Numbered from the stretch's first letter, positions 8,151 to 15,236 are shown. The stretch is 15,726 nucleotides of DNA from an uncultured Clostridia bacterium (GCA_944393305.1 CALXZS010000010.1:1-15726), one strand, 5' to 3'. Translations and numbers: made by a program. Notes: a model not told the origin generated them from the letters alone.

Positions 8151-8852
8151 TTATTTAATATTTTCAATTTTATATCCTATTCCCCATATTACTTTTAAAT
8201 ATTTTGGTTCTTTTGGATTTATTTCGATTTTTTCTCTTATGTGTCTTATATGTACGGCAATAATATTTTCTGCTGCAATACTATCTTCATTCCATACATT
8301 TTCATATATTTCTGAAATAGAGTACACTTTTCCTTTGTTTTTTAATAGGAATTTTAAAATGTTGTATTCAGTAGCAGTTAATTTTATATCTTTTCCATCT
8401 GCATTTACTTTTTTAGTTTCATCATCGAGTATAAGTTCTCCAGACTTATATATTTTATCTCCCTTTTCATCTATGTTTATACTACCTAATTTCACATATC
8501 TTCTTACATTTGAATTAACTCTTGCAACTAATTCTAGTGGATTGAATGGTTTTGTAATATAATCATCTGCTCCAAGGTCAAGCCCAGATATTTTGTCATA
8601 GTCTTCTGATTTTGCAGAAAGAAGAATTACCGGTATTGCTTTAGTTTTCCTTATTTCTTCTAATGTTGTTAAACCATCTTGATTAGGCATCATTATATCT
8701 AAAATTATTAAATGGATTTCCATTTCTTTTAATTTTTGTATTGCTTCAATACCATCATATGCTTTTTCAACATTATATCCTTCTCTTTTTAAATAAATCT
8801 CAATTGCTTTTACTATTTCTCTATCATCGTCTACTACTAGAATATTATACAT
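8151..8852 (-). CDS. OmpR/PhoB-family response regulator
   Basis: The receiver domain (about 1-115) carries the acidic pair D8/D9, phospho-acceptor D52 (LDIMMP), S79 (LLSAKS) and K101 (TKPF). The C-terminal winged-helix DNA-binding domain (about 135-233) has the family pattern LTATEYNILKFLLKN..SISEIYENVW and VHIRHIREKI. The start is set at 8852 (MYNILVVDDD), giving 233 aa: AAAGGAG lies 6 bases upstream, whereas extending six codons further needs a TTG start that overlaps this Shine-Dalgarno sequence. It is transcribed ahead of the kinase gene, its probable partner, and lies 72 bases after nnrD. Target genes are unknown. Confidence 0.93.
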   Translation of the reverse strand: MYNILVVDDDREIVKAIEIYLKREGYNVEKAYDGIEAIQKLKEMEIHLIILDIMMPNQDGLTTLEEIRKTKAIPVILLSAKSEDYDKISGLDLGADDYITKPFNPLELVARVNSNVRRYVKLGSINIDEKGDKIYKSGELILDDETKKVNADGKDIKLTATEYNILKFLLKNKGKVYSISEIYENVWNEDSIAAENIIAVHIRHIREKIEINPKEPKYLKVIWGIGYKIENIK

Positions 8853-8874
8853 TTCTTTCTCCTTTTCCAATAAT

Positions 8875-8883
8875 ATATTATCA
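8875..8883 (-). promoter_or_regulatory. Possible extended -10 promoter of the two-component operon
   Basis: On the minus strand TGATAATAT (TAATAT at 8875-8880 preceded by TGA) lies about 25 bases upstream of the regulator start at 8852. No clear -35 box is seen. It would allow transcription separate from nnrD; the evidence is weak. Confidence 0.3.
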
Positions 8884-8924
8884 TAGCATTATTAAACTTT
8901 TTTATATTATTTATTAAGATTTTA

Positions 8925-9794
8925 TTAAATTCTAATTTGCTTTATTGCCTCCGGTATACATTCAATTGTATCATGTGCTCTCATTGATATATCTGTATAT
9001 TTTTCTTCTGCTATCTCTCCAGCTAGTCCTGCTATATATGCACAATTTGCTACTAATTTTACAGTTGGTTTCCTTTTTCCAATCATTCCCACAATAATTC
9101 CAGATAAAACATCTCCGCTTCCAGCAGTAGCCATTCCAGCACCACCTTTTTTTACAGTATATGTTTCTATTCCGTCAGTTACTATTGTTTCATGTCCTTT
9201 TAATAATAAAATTATATTATATTCTTTTGCAAAATCTTCAGCTATTTTTACTGAATTTTTCAATATTTCTTCTATATTTATTTTACTCAATCTTTCAAAC
9301 TCTTTTGGATGAGGCGTAAGTATTATTTTAGATTTTGCATTTTTTAATAATTCCAAGTCCATTTCTGCTAATGTATTTAAGCCATCAGCGTCTATTACAA
9401 TTGGTATAGAATAATTTTCTAATATATATGAAAGTATTTTTTTATTGTCCTCGCTTTTGCCCCATCCCATACCAATTGCTAAGGCATCTATTTTGTTTAG
9501 TGATTTTTCTATTTCTTTCTCATTAAATAGCATAAATCCATCTTTATCTTCAAGGGGATATAAAGTTGATTCTAATAAATATGGTAAAATGCTATTACTT
9601 ATTGATTTAGGTACAATTAATCTTGTCACTCCTGCACCTGCTCTTATTGCCGATGAACTTAAATTAGCTAGTTTTACTGCTCCTGAATAATTAATACATC
9701 CTCCGAGAATTGCTATATATCCAAAATCTCCTTTATTAGAATTTACATTTCTTTTTTCTACAAATTCCTTACAATCACTCATTTTCAAATCCAT
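8925..9794 (-). CDS. nnrD: ADP/ATP-dependent (S)-NAD(P)H-hydrate dehydratase, stand-alone
   Basis: The 289-aa enzyme removes water from hydrated NADH/NADPH, a metabolite repair reaction driven by ADP or ATP. Ribokinase-fold landmarks of the YjeF C-terminal/CARKD family are all visible: NKGDFG (20-25) with a following GG...YSGA, DADGLN (135-140), LTPHPKE (159-165), KGHET (199-203) and the phosphate-binding GGAGMATAGSGDVLSG (217-232) with catalytic-type D228. The length fits the stand-alone dehydratase. The NAD(P)HX epimerase domain fused to it in many bacteria is absent and is not encoded elsewhere in the window. The ATG at 9794 follows AAAGGAG by 7 bases. It precedes the regulator and kinase genes on the same strand, but a functional link is not implied. 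Confidence 0.93.
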   Translation of the reverse strand: MDLKMSDCKEFVEKRNVNSNKGDFGYIAILGGCINYSGAVKLANLSSSAIRAGAGVTRLIVPKSISNSILPYLLESTLYPLEDKDGFMLFNEKEIEKSLNKIDALAIGMGWGKSEDNKKILSYILENYSIPIVIDADGLNTLAEMDLELLKNAKSKIILTPHPKEFERLSKINIEEILKNSVKIAEDFAKEYNIILLLKGHETIVTDGIETYTVKKGGAGMATAGSGDVLSGIIVGMIGKRKPTVKLVANCAYIAGLAGEIAEEKYTDISMRAHDTIECIPEAIKQIRI

Positions 9795-9833
9795 TTTAAT
9801 TCTCCTTTTCCTATTATTTATATTTTGTTCATA

Positions 9834-9990
9834 TTTACAGTTTAAATTTTATTATTAGCTTTAATATATGTTCTTGAACATTTCAAGTGAGCGTAGGCGA
9901 CGTAGGAGCGGAGCGTAACGTGCGAGTGCTGAGCGAAGCGAACCACGAAGTGAAATGTGAAAGAATGTATATTAAAGCTTAAACTGTAAA
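9834..9990 (+). repeat. Interspersed palindromic element, subtype B, complete copy 3
   Basis: Outer arms TTTACAGTTTAA (9834-9845) and their exact complement (9979-9990) are perfect over 12 bp. Inner 28-base arms (9857-9884 and 9952-9979) match at 24 of 28 and share ..TTCT..ACATTTC with subtype A. The 67-base core is GC-rich with repeated GAGCG words and can be aligned to the subtype A core. Its right end overlaps the last six codons and the stop of the EAL protein gene at 9972; its left end lies 39 bases upstream of the nnrD ATG. Confidence 0.9.
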
Positions 9991-12146
9991 TAGGAACTAA
10001 CATATTCTATAAATTGATTTTTATTTAATGGCTTAGAATAATAATAACCTTGAATTATTGTGCAACCTACATTTTTCAAATATTTAACTTGTTCTTTTGT
10101 TTCTACTCCTTCTGCAACAGTTATTATTCCTAATTCGTTAGCCATATTTATTATATGTTTAATTATATCTATTTTACTATTTCCTATTTTGTCTATAAAT
10201 GACTTGTCTATTTTTAGTACATCTATTGGCATGTCTTGAAGCATATTAAGCGATGAATATCCTGTTCCAAAATCATCTAGTGAAATGTTAAATCCTCTTT
10301 TTTTAATTTCTTTCATTATGTTTGTTATATTAGTATCTATTCCCGCACTTTCTGTTATTTCCAGCTCTATATTTTTAGGATTTATTTTATATTTCTTGGC
10401 AATTTTATCATATTCATCTATAAAATCCAATGTGTTAAAATGTTCTTTTGATACATTAACTGAAAATGTGATATTCTTTAAATTGAATTCTTTTATATCT
10501 TTACATACTTTTTCAAAAATATATAAATCTAATTTTAAAATAAATCTATTTTTTTCAAAAAGAGGGATAAATTTACCAGGAGAAATCATTTTGCCATTCC
10601 TATTCCACCTAACTAATGCTTCTGCTGATACTACTTTTTCGTCTAATATGTTTATTTTAGGTTGATAATATATTTCAAATTCTTCATTTCCTAAAGCTTC
10701 ATCCATAATTTCTTCTATTTCATGTTCTTCAAGAATTCTGTTTTCCATAGTTTCATCAAATATGCAATATTTTTTGTTATAGTCGCCTACTATTTCATCA
10801 TGTGCTATTGTTGCTTTATCTATTGCTTCTAAAATTTGTTCATTTTGTTTACATTGATATATGCCGATTATAGGGTAAACAGAATAAGTCTCATCTTTTA
10901 CTTTTATTTTTGATAAACTTTCAAATATTTTTTCTGCCTCTTCTTTAATATTTGTCGTTTGTGTAATAATTCCAAATACATCATTAGATAATCTACAAAC
11001 TATATTTTGCTTATTCAATTTATTTCCTATTTCAATTAATAGGTTGTTTCCTGTATTATGACCATAATGTTTATTAAATGATTGAAACTTTTCTATGCTT
11101 AATATTATAACATAATTATTAGAATTTGTAGATATATCAAGTAATTTTTGCCCTTCTTTACAGAAATAATAATAATTTCCTAGTTTTGTTATTGGATCTA
11201 TATATGCTAATTCATAAAGCTCCCTTTTCTTTTTAATATTAGAATATATGATATATACTGAAATGGCTATTATAGAAATGATAATTATAATTGTAATAAC
11301 TGTACTTATTGTTATAACCTCTTGAAGTTCTTCTGCGACAATACTTTCTGGGGTAATTATTAATACATTCCAATCACTTATTCCAATATTTGTGTATGAA
11401 ATATAATAGTTATAATTATTTATTTTCATTATTTTTTGCCCATTTTGTGCTTTATTTATATCTGATTCCATTTCTTCTATTTTATTTTGGTTTTCTTTTA
11501 AATCAATATCTTCTCTTAGACTTTCAAATATATTTTGAGTATTTTCTTGATTTGCAGAATTTGCAATCATTACACCTTTTGATGTTATTATATATTCATA
11601 TCCCCTACCATTATATATTGAATTTGCAAATAGCCTTTCATATGCATCTGTTTCTGCAATTAGCATTATAACAATTGGTTCATTTTCTAAATTTATCTTT
11701 TTAAAATATATATTTATTTCCTGCATATCTATTTTACTTTTTCTACTTCTTGAAATTTGTACATCATCTGACTCGAAAAAATATTCTACTTCATCTTTTA
11801 AATTAACATTTTCACCATCGCTTGTTATTGTATTTCCATTTTGATACATTATTGCCATTCTGGTAAAGTTAGTTTTTAGTTCATTTCTTTCATATAATTC
11901 AAATATACTTTGAGCATTTGTTAAATTATTTATTTCTATCTCATCACAAATGTTATTTAATACTCTAAAATCTTCTTCTATTTTATTTTCTATTTTTATC
12001 GAATCTTGTTTTGTTAGTTCTGCTAAATTTTTAAGTGTATTTTCTGTTATAAGTTTTTGTATATATATTAGATAAATGGCAGATGATAATATAATAAGAA
12101 GTAAACTTAGACATATACATATGATTAATAATACCCTTTTTTTCAT
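9972..12146 (-). CDS. Membrane c-di-GMP phosphodiesterase: Cache-like sensor, degenerate GGDEF, intact EAL
   Basis: The 724-aa protein has a first membrane segment (about 5-27), a roughly 250-residue extracytoplasmic region with a Cache-like layout, a second membrane segment (about 285-310), a GGDEF domain (about 325-455) and an EAL domain (about 485-720). The GGDEF signature is SNDVF (387-391), so cyclase activity is unlikely; the domain may bind GTP or regulate. The EAL domain keeps E509-A-L, NVS, EITES, DDFGTGYSS, KIDKSFI, AEGVET and QGYYYSKP, so c-di-GMP hydrolysis is expected. The start is set at 12146: AAAAAAGGAGC sits 5 bases upstream, while the in-frame ATG ten codons earlier has no ribosome site. 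The last codons and stop are formed by the palindromic element. Confidence 0.9.
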   Translation of the reverse strand: MKKRVLLIICICLSLLLIILSSAIYLIYIQKLITENTLKNLAELTKQDSIKIENKIEEDFRVLNNICDEIEINNLTNAQSIFELYERNELKTNFTRMAIMYQNGNTITSDGENVNLKDEVEYFFESDDVQISRSRKSKIDMQEINIYFKKINLENEPIVIMLIAETDAYERLFANSIYNGRGYEYIITSKGVMIANSANQENTQNIFESLREDIDLKENQNKIEEMESDINKAQNGQKIMKINNYNYYISYTNIGISDWNVLIITPESIVAEELQEVITISTVITIIIIISIIAISVYIIYSNIKKKRELYELAYIDPITKLGNYYYFCKEGQKLLDISTNSNNYVIILSIEKFQSFNKHYGHNTGNNLLIEIGNKLNKQNIVCRLSNDVFGIITQTTNIKEEAEKIFESLSKIKVKDETYSVYPIIGIYQCKQNEQILEAIDKATIAHDEIVGDYNKKYCIFDETMENRILEEHEIEEIMDEALGNEEFEIYYQPKINILDEKVVSAEALVRWNRNGKMISPGKFIPLFEKNRFILKLDLYIFEKVCKDIKEFNLKNITFSVNVSKEHFNTLDFIDEYDKIAKKYKINPKNIELEITESAGIDTNITNIMKEIKKRGFNISLDDFGTGYSSLNMLQDMPIDVLKIDKSFIDKIGNSKIDIIKHIINMANELGIITVAEGVETKEQVKYLKNVGCTIIQGYYYSKPLNKNQFIEYVSSYLQFKL

Positions 12147-12164
12147 ATTTGCTCCTTTTTTATT

Positions 12165-12180
12165 TGACATTTTCATGTCA
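12165..12180. promoter_or_regulatory. Inverted repeat TGACAT-N4-ATGTCA in the leader of the EAL gene
   Basis: A perfect 6-bp inverted repeat with a 4-base spacer lies about 20 bases upstream of the EAL gene start at 12146. It could be a repressor site or a small mRNA hairpin. No similar site was seen elsewhere in the window. Confidence 0.35.
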
Positions 12181-12222
12181 TTTTGAAAAAAAACTAGACT
12201 TTTTTATTTTAATATATTATTA

Positions 12223-12239
12223 TATAATATATGTATAAT
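12223..12239 (+). promoter_or_regulatory. Putative -10 region of the small secreted protein gene
   Basis: Two TATAAT boxes (12223-12228 and 12234-12239) lie just upstream of the AGGAGG site at 12246. The first leaves a usable leader of about 24 bases; the second would start inside the ribosome site. No convincing -35 box is seen. The same AT-rich stretch may serve the divergent EAL gene. Confidence 0.4.
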
Positions 12240-12258
12240 TTATTTAGGAGGAATGGTT

Positions 12259-12648
12259 ATGTCAAAAATAAAAACAATGATAGTGGCAATATTAGTAATT
12301 TTGAGTTGTGCAAGTTTTGTAAGTGCTTCTAGTGTTAATATGAACTTAGCAAATGAGAATACTGCTGTTTCTAACACTAATACTTCTACTAATTCGAATA
12401 CAGCTACATCAAATGTAATTTCTAATACTATTACAAATGGAGTTACTAATTCGTTAAATAATTCTCAAACTAATGCAAATTCTGTTGCACCTTCTAATAT
12501 GGCTGCTAATGTAGAAAGTGTAAGTAGTATAAATGATATTGAATCTTCTACTCTTAATATTGGTCAAATATTAAATATTTTCTTAATTGCTGTTGGTGTT
12601 ATTTTAATACTTCTAGCAATTGCAATATTAGTTAGAATGAAAAAATAG
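12259..12648 (+). CDS. Small secreted, membrane-anchored Asn/Ser/Thr-rich protein
   Basis: This 129-aa protein has no recognisable family. It shows an N-terminal signal peptide (about 1-23, probable cleavage after VSA), a low-complexity stretch of Asn, Ser and Thr (about 24-90) and a C-terminal membrane segment (about 104-125) ending in RMKK, which fits an anchor with the tail inside. The start is placed at 12259 because AGGAGG at 12246-12251 is 7 bases away; the in-frame ATG at 12253 is only one base from it. It is divergent from the EAL gene and ends 15 bases before a palindromic element. The layout matches the small protein at 14704-15129. A stalk or spacer at the cell surface is possible, but no function can be assigned. 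Confidence 0.8.
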   Translation: MSKIKTMIVAILVILSCASFVSASSVNMNLANENTAVSNTNTSTNSNTATSNVISNTITNGVTNSLNNSQTNANSVAPSNMAANVESVSSINDIESSTLNIGQILNIFLIAVGVILILLAIAILVRMKK

Positions 12649-12663
12649 TATTAAAAAATTTTA

Positions 12664-12848
12664 TAATATTACTATTTAATTATATAAAAATACCAATATA
12701 TGTTCTATAACATTTCAGCGAACGAAGCTTGCAAAGCGGAGTGTAGCGTGCAAGCTGGAGCGAGTAAATACGAGCGACCCGCGCCGTGAAATGTGGAAGA
12801 ATATATATTGGTATTTTAATATTAAAATTTAATTGAACTGTAATTATT
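12664..12848 (+). repeat. Interspersed palindromic element, subtype A, copy 4
   Basis: The 131-base body (12687-12817) matches the reverse complement of 5858-5988 at all but one position (12702), and the 71-base core is identical. Inside the core, AGCTTGCA (12726-12733) and TGCAAGCT (12749-12756) form an additional perfect stem with a 15-base loop. The outer arms are diverged: AATATTACTATTTAAT on the left and TTGAACTGTAATTATT on the right. It fills the gap between two convergent genes, beginning 15 bases after the small secreted gene and ending 12 bases before the smpB stop, so it could act as a two-way transcription end. Confidence 0.9.
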
Positions 12849-12860
12849 AATTTTCCAATT

Positions 12861-13331
12861 TTATTTCAATTTTTCTTTCATATATCTTTCTATGTTTCTT
12901 TGTGCGTCTTTTTTCTTTATATCTTCTCTTTTATCATATAATTTTTTTCCTTTTCCTATTCCTAATTCCAATTTTACTAAATTACCTTTGAAATATATTT
13001 TTGTTGGTACTAAGGTATACCCTTTCATTGTTGTTTGTCCTATAAGTTTGTGTATTTCTGATTTATGAAGTAGTAGTTTTTTGGGACGAAGCGGGTCTTT
13101 ATTATAAATGTTTCCATGTTCATAAGGACTAATATTCATTGAATATACAAATACTTCTCCACTTTTTTCAATTATTGCATAACTATCTTTTAGATTTACT
13201 TTCCCTGCTCTTATAGATTTTATTTCCGTACCATATAAAACTATTCCAGCTTCTATCTTATCTACAATATCATAATTGTGATATGCATTTGGATTTTTTG
13301 CTATTAATTTACTGTCTGTTTTTGTGTTCAT
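12861..13331 (-). CDS. smpB: SsrA-binding protein SmpB
   Basis: The 156-aa protein has the normal SmpB length and is clearly this family: an N-terminal KNPNAYHNYDI segment, the OB-fold with YGTEIKSIRAGKVNLKDSYA, the NISPYEHGN loop, then KKLLLHKSEI, and the basic C-terminal tail GKGKKLYDKREDIKKKDAQR. SmpB binds tmRNA and brings it to stalled ribosomes for trans-translation; the basic tail enters the empty mRNA channel. The ATG at 13331 has AGAGGT 8 bases upstream. It lies 24 bases after the amidase gene and is probably co-transcribed with it. The tmRNA gene itself is not in this window. Confidence 0.97.
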   Translation of the reverse strand: MNTKTDSKLIAKNPNAYHNYDIVDKIEAGIVLYGTEIKSIRAGKVNLKDSYAIIEKSGEVFVYSMNISPYEHGNIYNKDPLRPKKLLLHKSEIHKLIGQTTMKGYTLVPTKIYFKGNLVKLELGIGKGKKLYDKREDIKKKDAQRNIERYMKEKLK

Positions 13332-13355
13332 TTATTTTACCTCTATTTTTTATAT

Positions 13356-14105
13356 TTATACATTATTGCCATTTATATTAGTATCTGCATTTTCTGTTTG
13401 TTCAAAATATTCTTTTATACCATTATATATTCCTTCTACTATTTTATTTTGGTATTCTTCATCTGTTAGTTTTTCTCTTTCTTCTGTACTAGATAAAAAA
13501 CCTGTTTCTACTAAGCAAGATGGCATTTCTGTTTTTTTGGTTACAATTAGCCCATCACTTTCTTTTATACCTAGGTCATTTGCTCCTGTTGATTCAATTA
13601 TATTATCTTGTATATTTTGAGCTAATATCTCGCTTTCTTTATCTTTTTCTGGATTGTACCATGTTTCAATTCCATTTGTTACATCATCATCTTCTAGTGC
13701 ATTTTGATGTATACTTACGAATAAATCGGCATTTTCTCTATTTGCAATTCTTGCTCTTTCATTTAAATATACATTTACATCCTCAGTTCTTGTCATTACC
13801 ACTTTTGAATATTCTTTTTCTAGTTTTGCTTGCAATTTTTCGGCTATTTGGAGGCATATTGTTTTTTCATAGACATTGCCAAAAATGCATCCTGGTTCTT
13901 CCTCTCCTCCATGCCCTGCATCTATTACTATACATTTATTTATTTTACTTGCTTGCTGATAATTTACAGTTTCTGCTGACTGATATTTAGGTTTCATATT
14001 ATTGCATATACCATATATTATAATTATTAATATTATTAATAATATTCCTACTTTTCTTCTATTTATTTTCCTTCTTTTTGATTTTTTATATCTTCTTTTA
14101 CTCAT
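13356..14105 (-). CDS. N-acetylmuramoyl-L-alanine amidase (Amidase_3), membrane-anchored
   Basis: The 249-aa protein begins with a very basic stretch and one hydrophobic segment (about 20-35), giving a signal anchor with the enzyme outside. The Amidase_3 domain (about 58-235) shows the zinc ligands H65 (DAGHGG), E80 (VYEKT) and H133 (SIHQNA) and the catalytic Glu E200 (LVETGFLS). It cleaves the amide bond between N-acetylmuramic acid and the stem peptide, as in CwlD/AmiC-type enzymes. There is no LysM, SH3 or SPOR cell-wall-binding domain; after the catalytic domain comes a short Asn-rich tail. The start at 14105 has GAGGA about 10 bases upstream, and a TTGACA promoter lies before it. smpB follows at 24 bases. 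A CwlD-like sporulation role cannot be decided from sequence. Confidence 0.93.
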   Translation of the reverse strand: MSKRRYKKSKRRKINRRKVGILLIILIIIIYGICNNMKPKYQSAETVNYQQASKINKCIVIDAGHGGEEEPGCIFGNVYEKTICLQIAEKLQAKLEKEYSKVVMTRTEDVNVYLNERARIANRENADLFVSIHQNALEDDDVTNGIETWYNPEKDKESEILAQNIQDNIIESTGANDLGIKESDGLIVTKKTEMPSCLVETGFLSSTEEREKLTDEEYQNKIVEGIYNGIKEYFEQTENADTNINGNNV

Positions 14106-14172
14106 AAAAGATTGTTCCTCGTTTTCTCAAAATTGTCTTTTGTAATATATTTTCCAATTTTGCCTTTTTTAT

Positions 14173-14201
14173 ACTTTATCACTTTAGAATTCATATGTCA
14201 A
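14173..14201 (-). promoter_or_regulatory. Putative promoter of the amidase-smpB operon
   Basis: On the minus strand a perfect TTGACA (14196-14201), a 17-base spacer and TAAAGT (14173-14178), with TGA before the -10. It lies about 70 bases upstream of the amidase ATG, in the gap after the MazG-like gene. The rest of that gap is AT-rich and shows nothing else. Confidence 0.55.
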
Positions 14202-14228
14202 TCTGGAATTTTTAAAAATATAAAATAT

Positions 14229-14597
14229 TTATTTTCTAAAACTTTTATTCAATTCTTTCTCTTCTTCCAAGTTTCTTTTTTCTTCTTCAACATACTCTAA
14301 ATATATTTTCTCGATAAATCCGCCTTTTTTATCTCTTTTTTCTTCTCTTAATTTATTAACGTCAGCCCAATTAATTTCCTTTACTGCCATTATACTCTCT
14401 ATTACTTCCATAACGTCTGCTAATTCTTCTGGGTCATTTGCCTCAATAAATTCATGTGCCTCTTCTATTAATTTTTTATTAAGTGATTCTATATATTCAT
14501 CATCATTTAATATTCTATATTTAGCTTTTCTTCCTTCTTGTTTGTCAATACATTCTGGTATTCTATCTCTTACTAATTTATTATATGTATATTTCAT
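14229..14597 (-). CDS. MazG-like nucleoside triphosphate pyrophosphohydrolase
   Basis: The 122-aa protein opens with YNKLVRDRIPE, the signature start of the small PRA-PH/MazG-like family found in Firmicutes and phages. The metal-binding helices are visible as EEAHE (E45, E46, E49) and EELADVMEV (E58, D61), followed by the K..GGF.EKIYL ending typical of the family. Such all-alpha enzymes hydrolyse (d)NTPs to the monophosphate and pyrophosphate; the natural substrate is not readable. Pairing with a histidine biosynthesis context is absent, so HisE is unlikely. A strong ribosome site (AAGGAGGG) precedes the ATG at 14597. A perfect hairpin lies upstream, separating it from the next gene. Confidence 0.88.
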   Translation of the reverse strand: MKYTYNKLVRDRIPECIDKQEGRKAKYRILNDDEYIESLNKKLIEEAHEFIEANDPEELADVMEVIESIMAVKEINWADVNKLREEKRDKKGGFIEKIYLEYVEEEKRNLEEEKELNKSFRK

Positions 14598-14661
14598 AGT
14601 ACCCTCCTTTTTTCCAAATTCTTGTTTGTATTTTACTATATAATTTAATATTTTTCAATAA

Positions 14662-14693
14662 GGGACGGTCCTTTTTTGAAAAAGGACCGTCCC
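14662..14693. repeat. Perfect GGGACGGTCC hairpin, REP-like
   Basis: GGGACGGTCCTTTTT and its exact complement form a 15-bp stem with only two bases between the arms. It lies 10 bases after the stop of the small protein gene at 14704. No T-tract follows the second arm on the minus strand, so it is a poor canonical terminator, although the A/T part of the stem may help termination. The GGGACGGTCC word resembles REP-type palindromes often seen in Firmicutes genomes; that link is from memory. Only one copy exists in this window. Confidence 0.75.
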
Positions 14694-14703
14694 AAACCAA
14701 AAA

Positions 14704-15129
14704 TTAATCATTATCATTATGCTCTTTCATATATTTGCAAATTAGTACAATTGCAATTATTACTATTGCTATTAGAATTATCCACATCCATACGTCTAAA
14801 CTCATTCCTAAAAATGTATAATTTGACTGTGCATTCATACCTGAATTAACTGTGTTTTCTGCTGTATTAACAGTATTTCTAACTCCATTTACAGTTGTTT
14901 CTGTTACATTTTCTACTACATTTCCTGTACCTTGTGCGACATTTTTTGTAGCGTCCCATGTATTTTCAACTGCATTTCCTACTGTATCCATTGCATTACC
15001 TACACCACCTGCTACGTTTCCAGCGGCATTTCTAGCATTGTTCATCATATTTGATGTTGCAAGTACACTGCCTGTGCAGAATCCTAATAGTATAAAAAGA
15101 ATACTAATGATAGCAATTTTTTTATACAT
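14704..15129 (-). CDS. Small secreted protein with repetitive Asn/Val-rich helix and C-terminal anchor
   Basis: This 141-aa protein belongs to no family I recognise. It has a signal peptide (about 1-24, probable cleavage after VLA), a repetitive region (about 25-100) with recurring N-(A/V)-V-x-N-T units such as GNAVENT, RNTVNT and ENTVNS, and a C-terminal membrane segment (about 113-133) with a short charged tail (KYMKEHNDND). The repeat reads as an amphipathic helix, loosely like LEA or apolipoprotein-type repeats. The start at 15129 has AGGAGG 5 bases upstream; extending ten codons further needs a TTG start with no ribosome site. The layout parallels the protein at 12259-12648, although the sequences are not obviously homologous. 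A surface or membrane-stress role is only a guess. Confidence 0.8.
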   Translation of the reverse strand: MYKKIAIISILFILLGFCTGSVLATSNMMNNARNAAGNVAGGVGNAMDTVGNAVENTWDATKNVAQGTGNVVENVTETTVNGVRNTVNTAENTVNSGMNAQSNYTFLGMSLDVWMWIILIAIVIIAIVLICKYMKEHNDND

Positions 15130-15193
15130 AAAATCCTCCTTACTACTTTGTGAAATCAATATTATTATTTGTGATTTTTTTATTATTATGCAT

Positions 15194-15227
15194 AAAAAAA
15201 TTGTATTTCTAAAATAAACTATACAAT
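15194..15227 (-). terminator. Possible terminator after the aldolase fragment
   Basis: On the minus strand ATTGTAT (15221-15227) and ATACAAT (15200-15206) can pair, followed by a run of seven T. The stem is short and AT-rich, so the call is moderate. It lies 10 bases after the stop at 15237. Confidence 0.45.
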
Positions 15228-15236
15228 TAATTTTTA

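Noticed and set aside
8853..8870. Longer response regulator starting at TTG
   Set aside because: The extension overlaps the AAAGGAG ribosome site of the ATG at 8852 and adds residues not expected before a receiver domain.
12649..12860. tmRNA (ssrA) next to smpB
   Set aside because: The gap is filled by the palindromic element; no tRNA-like ends or tag reading frame were seen.
13520..13990. 156-aa plus-strand open frame opposite the amidase gene
   Set aside because: Leu/His/Phe-rich composition typical of antisense AT-rich DNA; the amidase frame has all catalytic residues.
15130..15159. Longer small secreted protein starting at TTG
   Set aside because: It would put ten polar residues in front of a clear signal peptide and spans the AGGAGG site that serves 15129.
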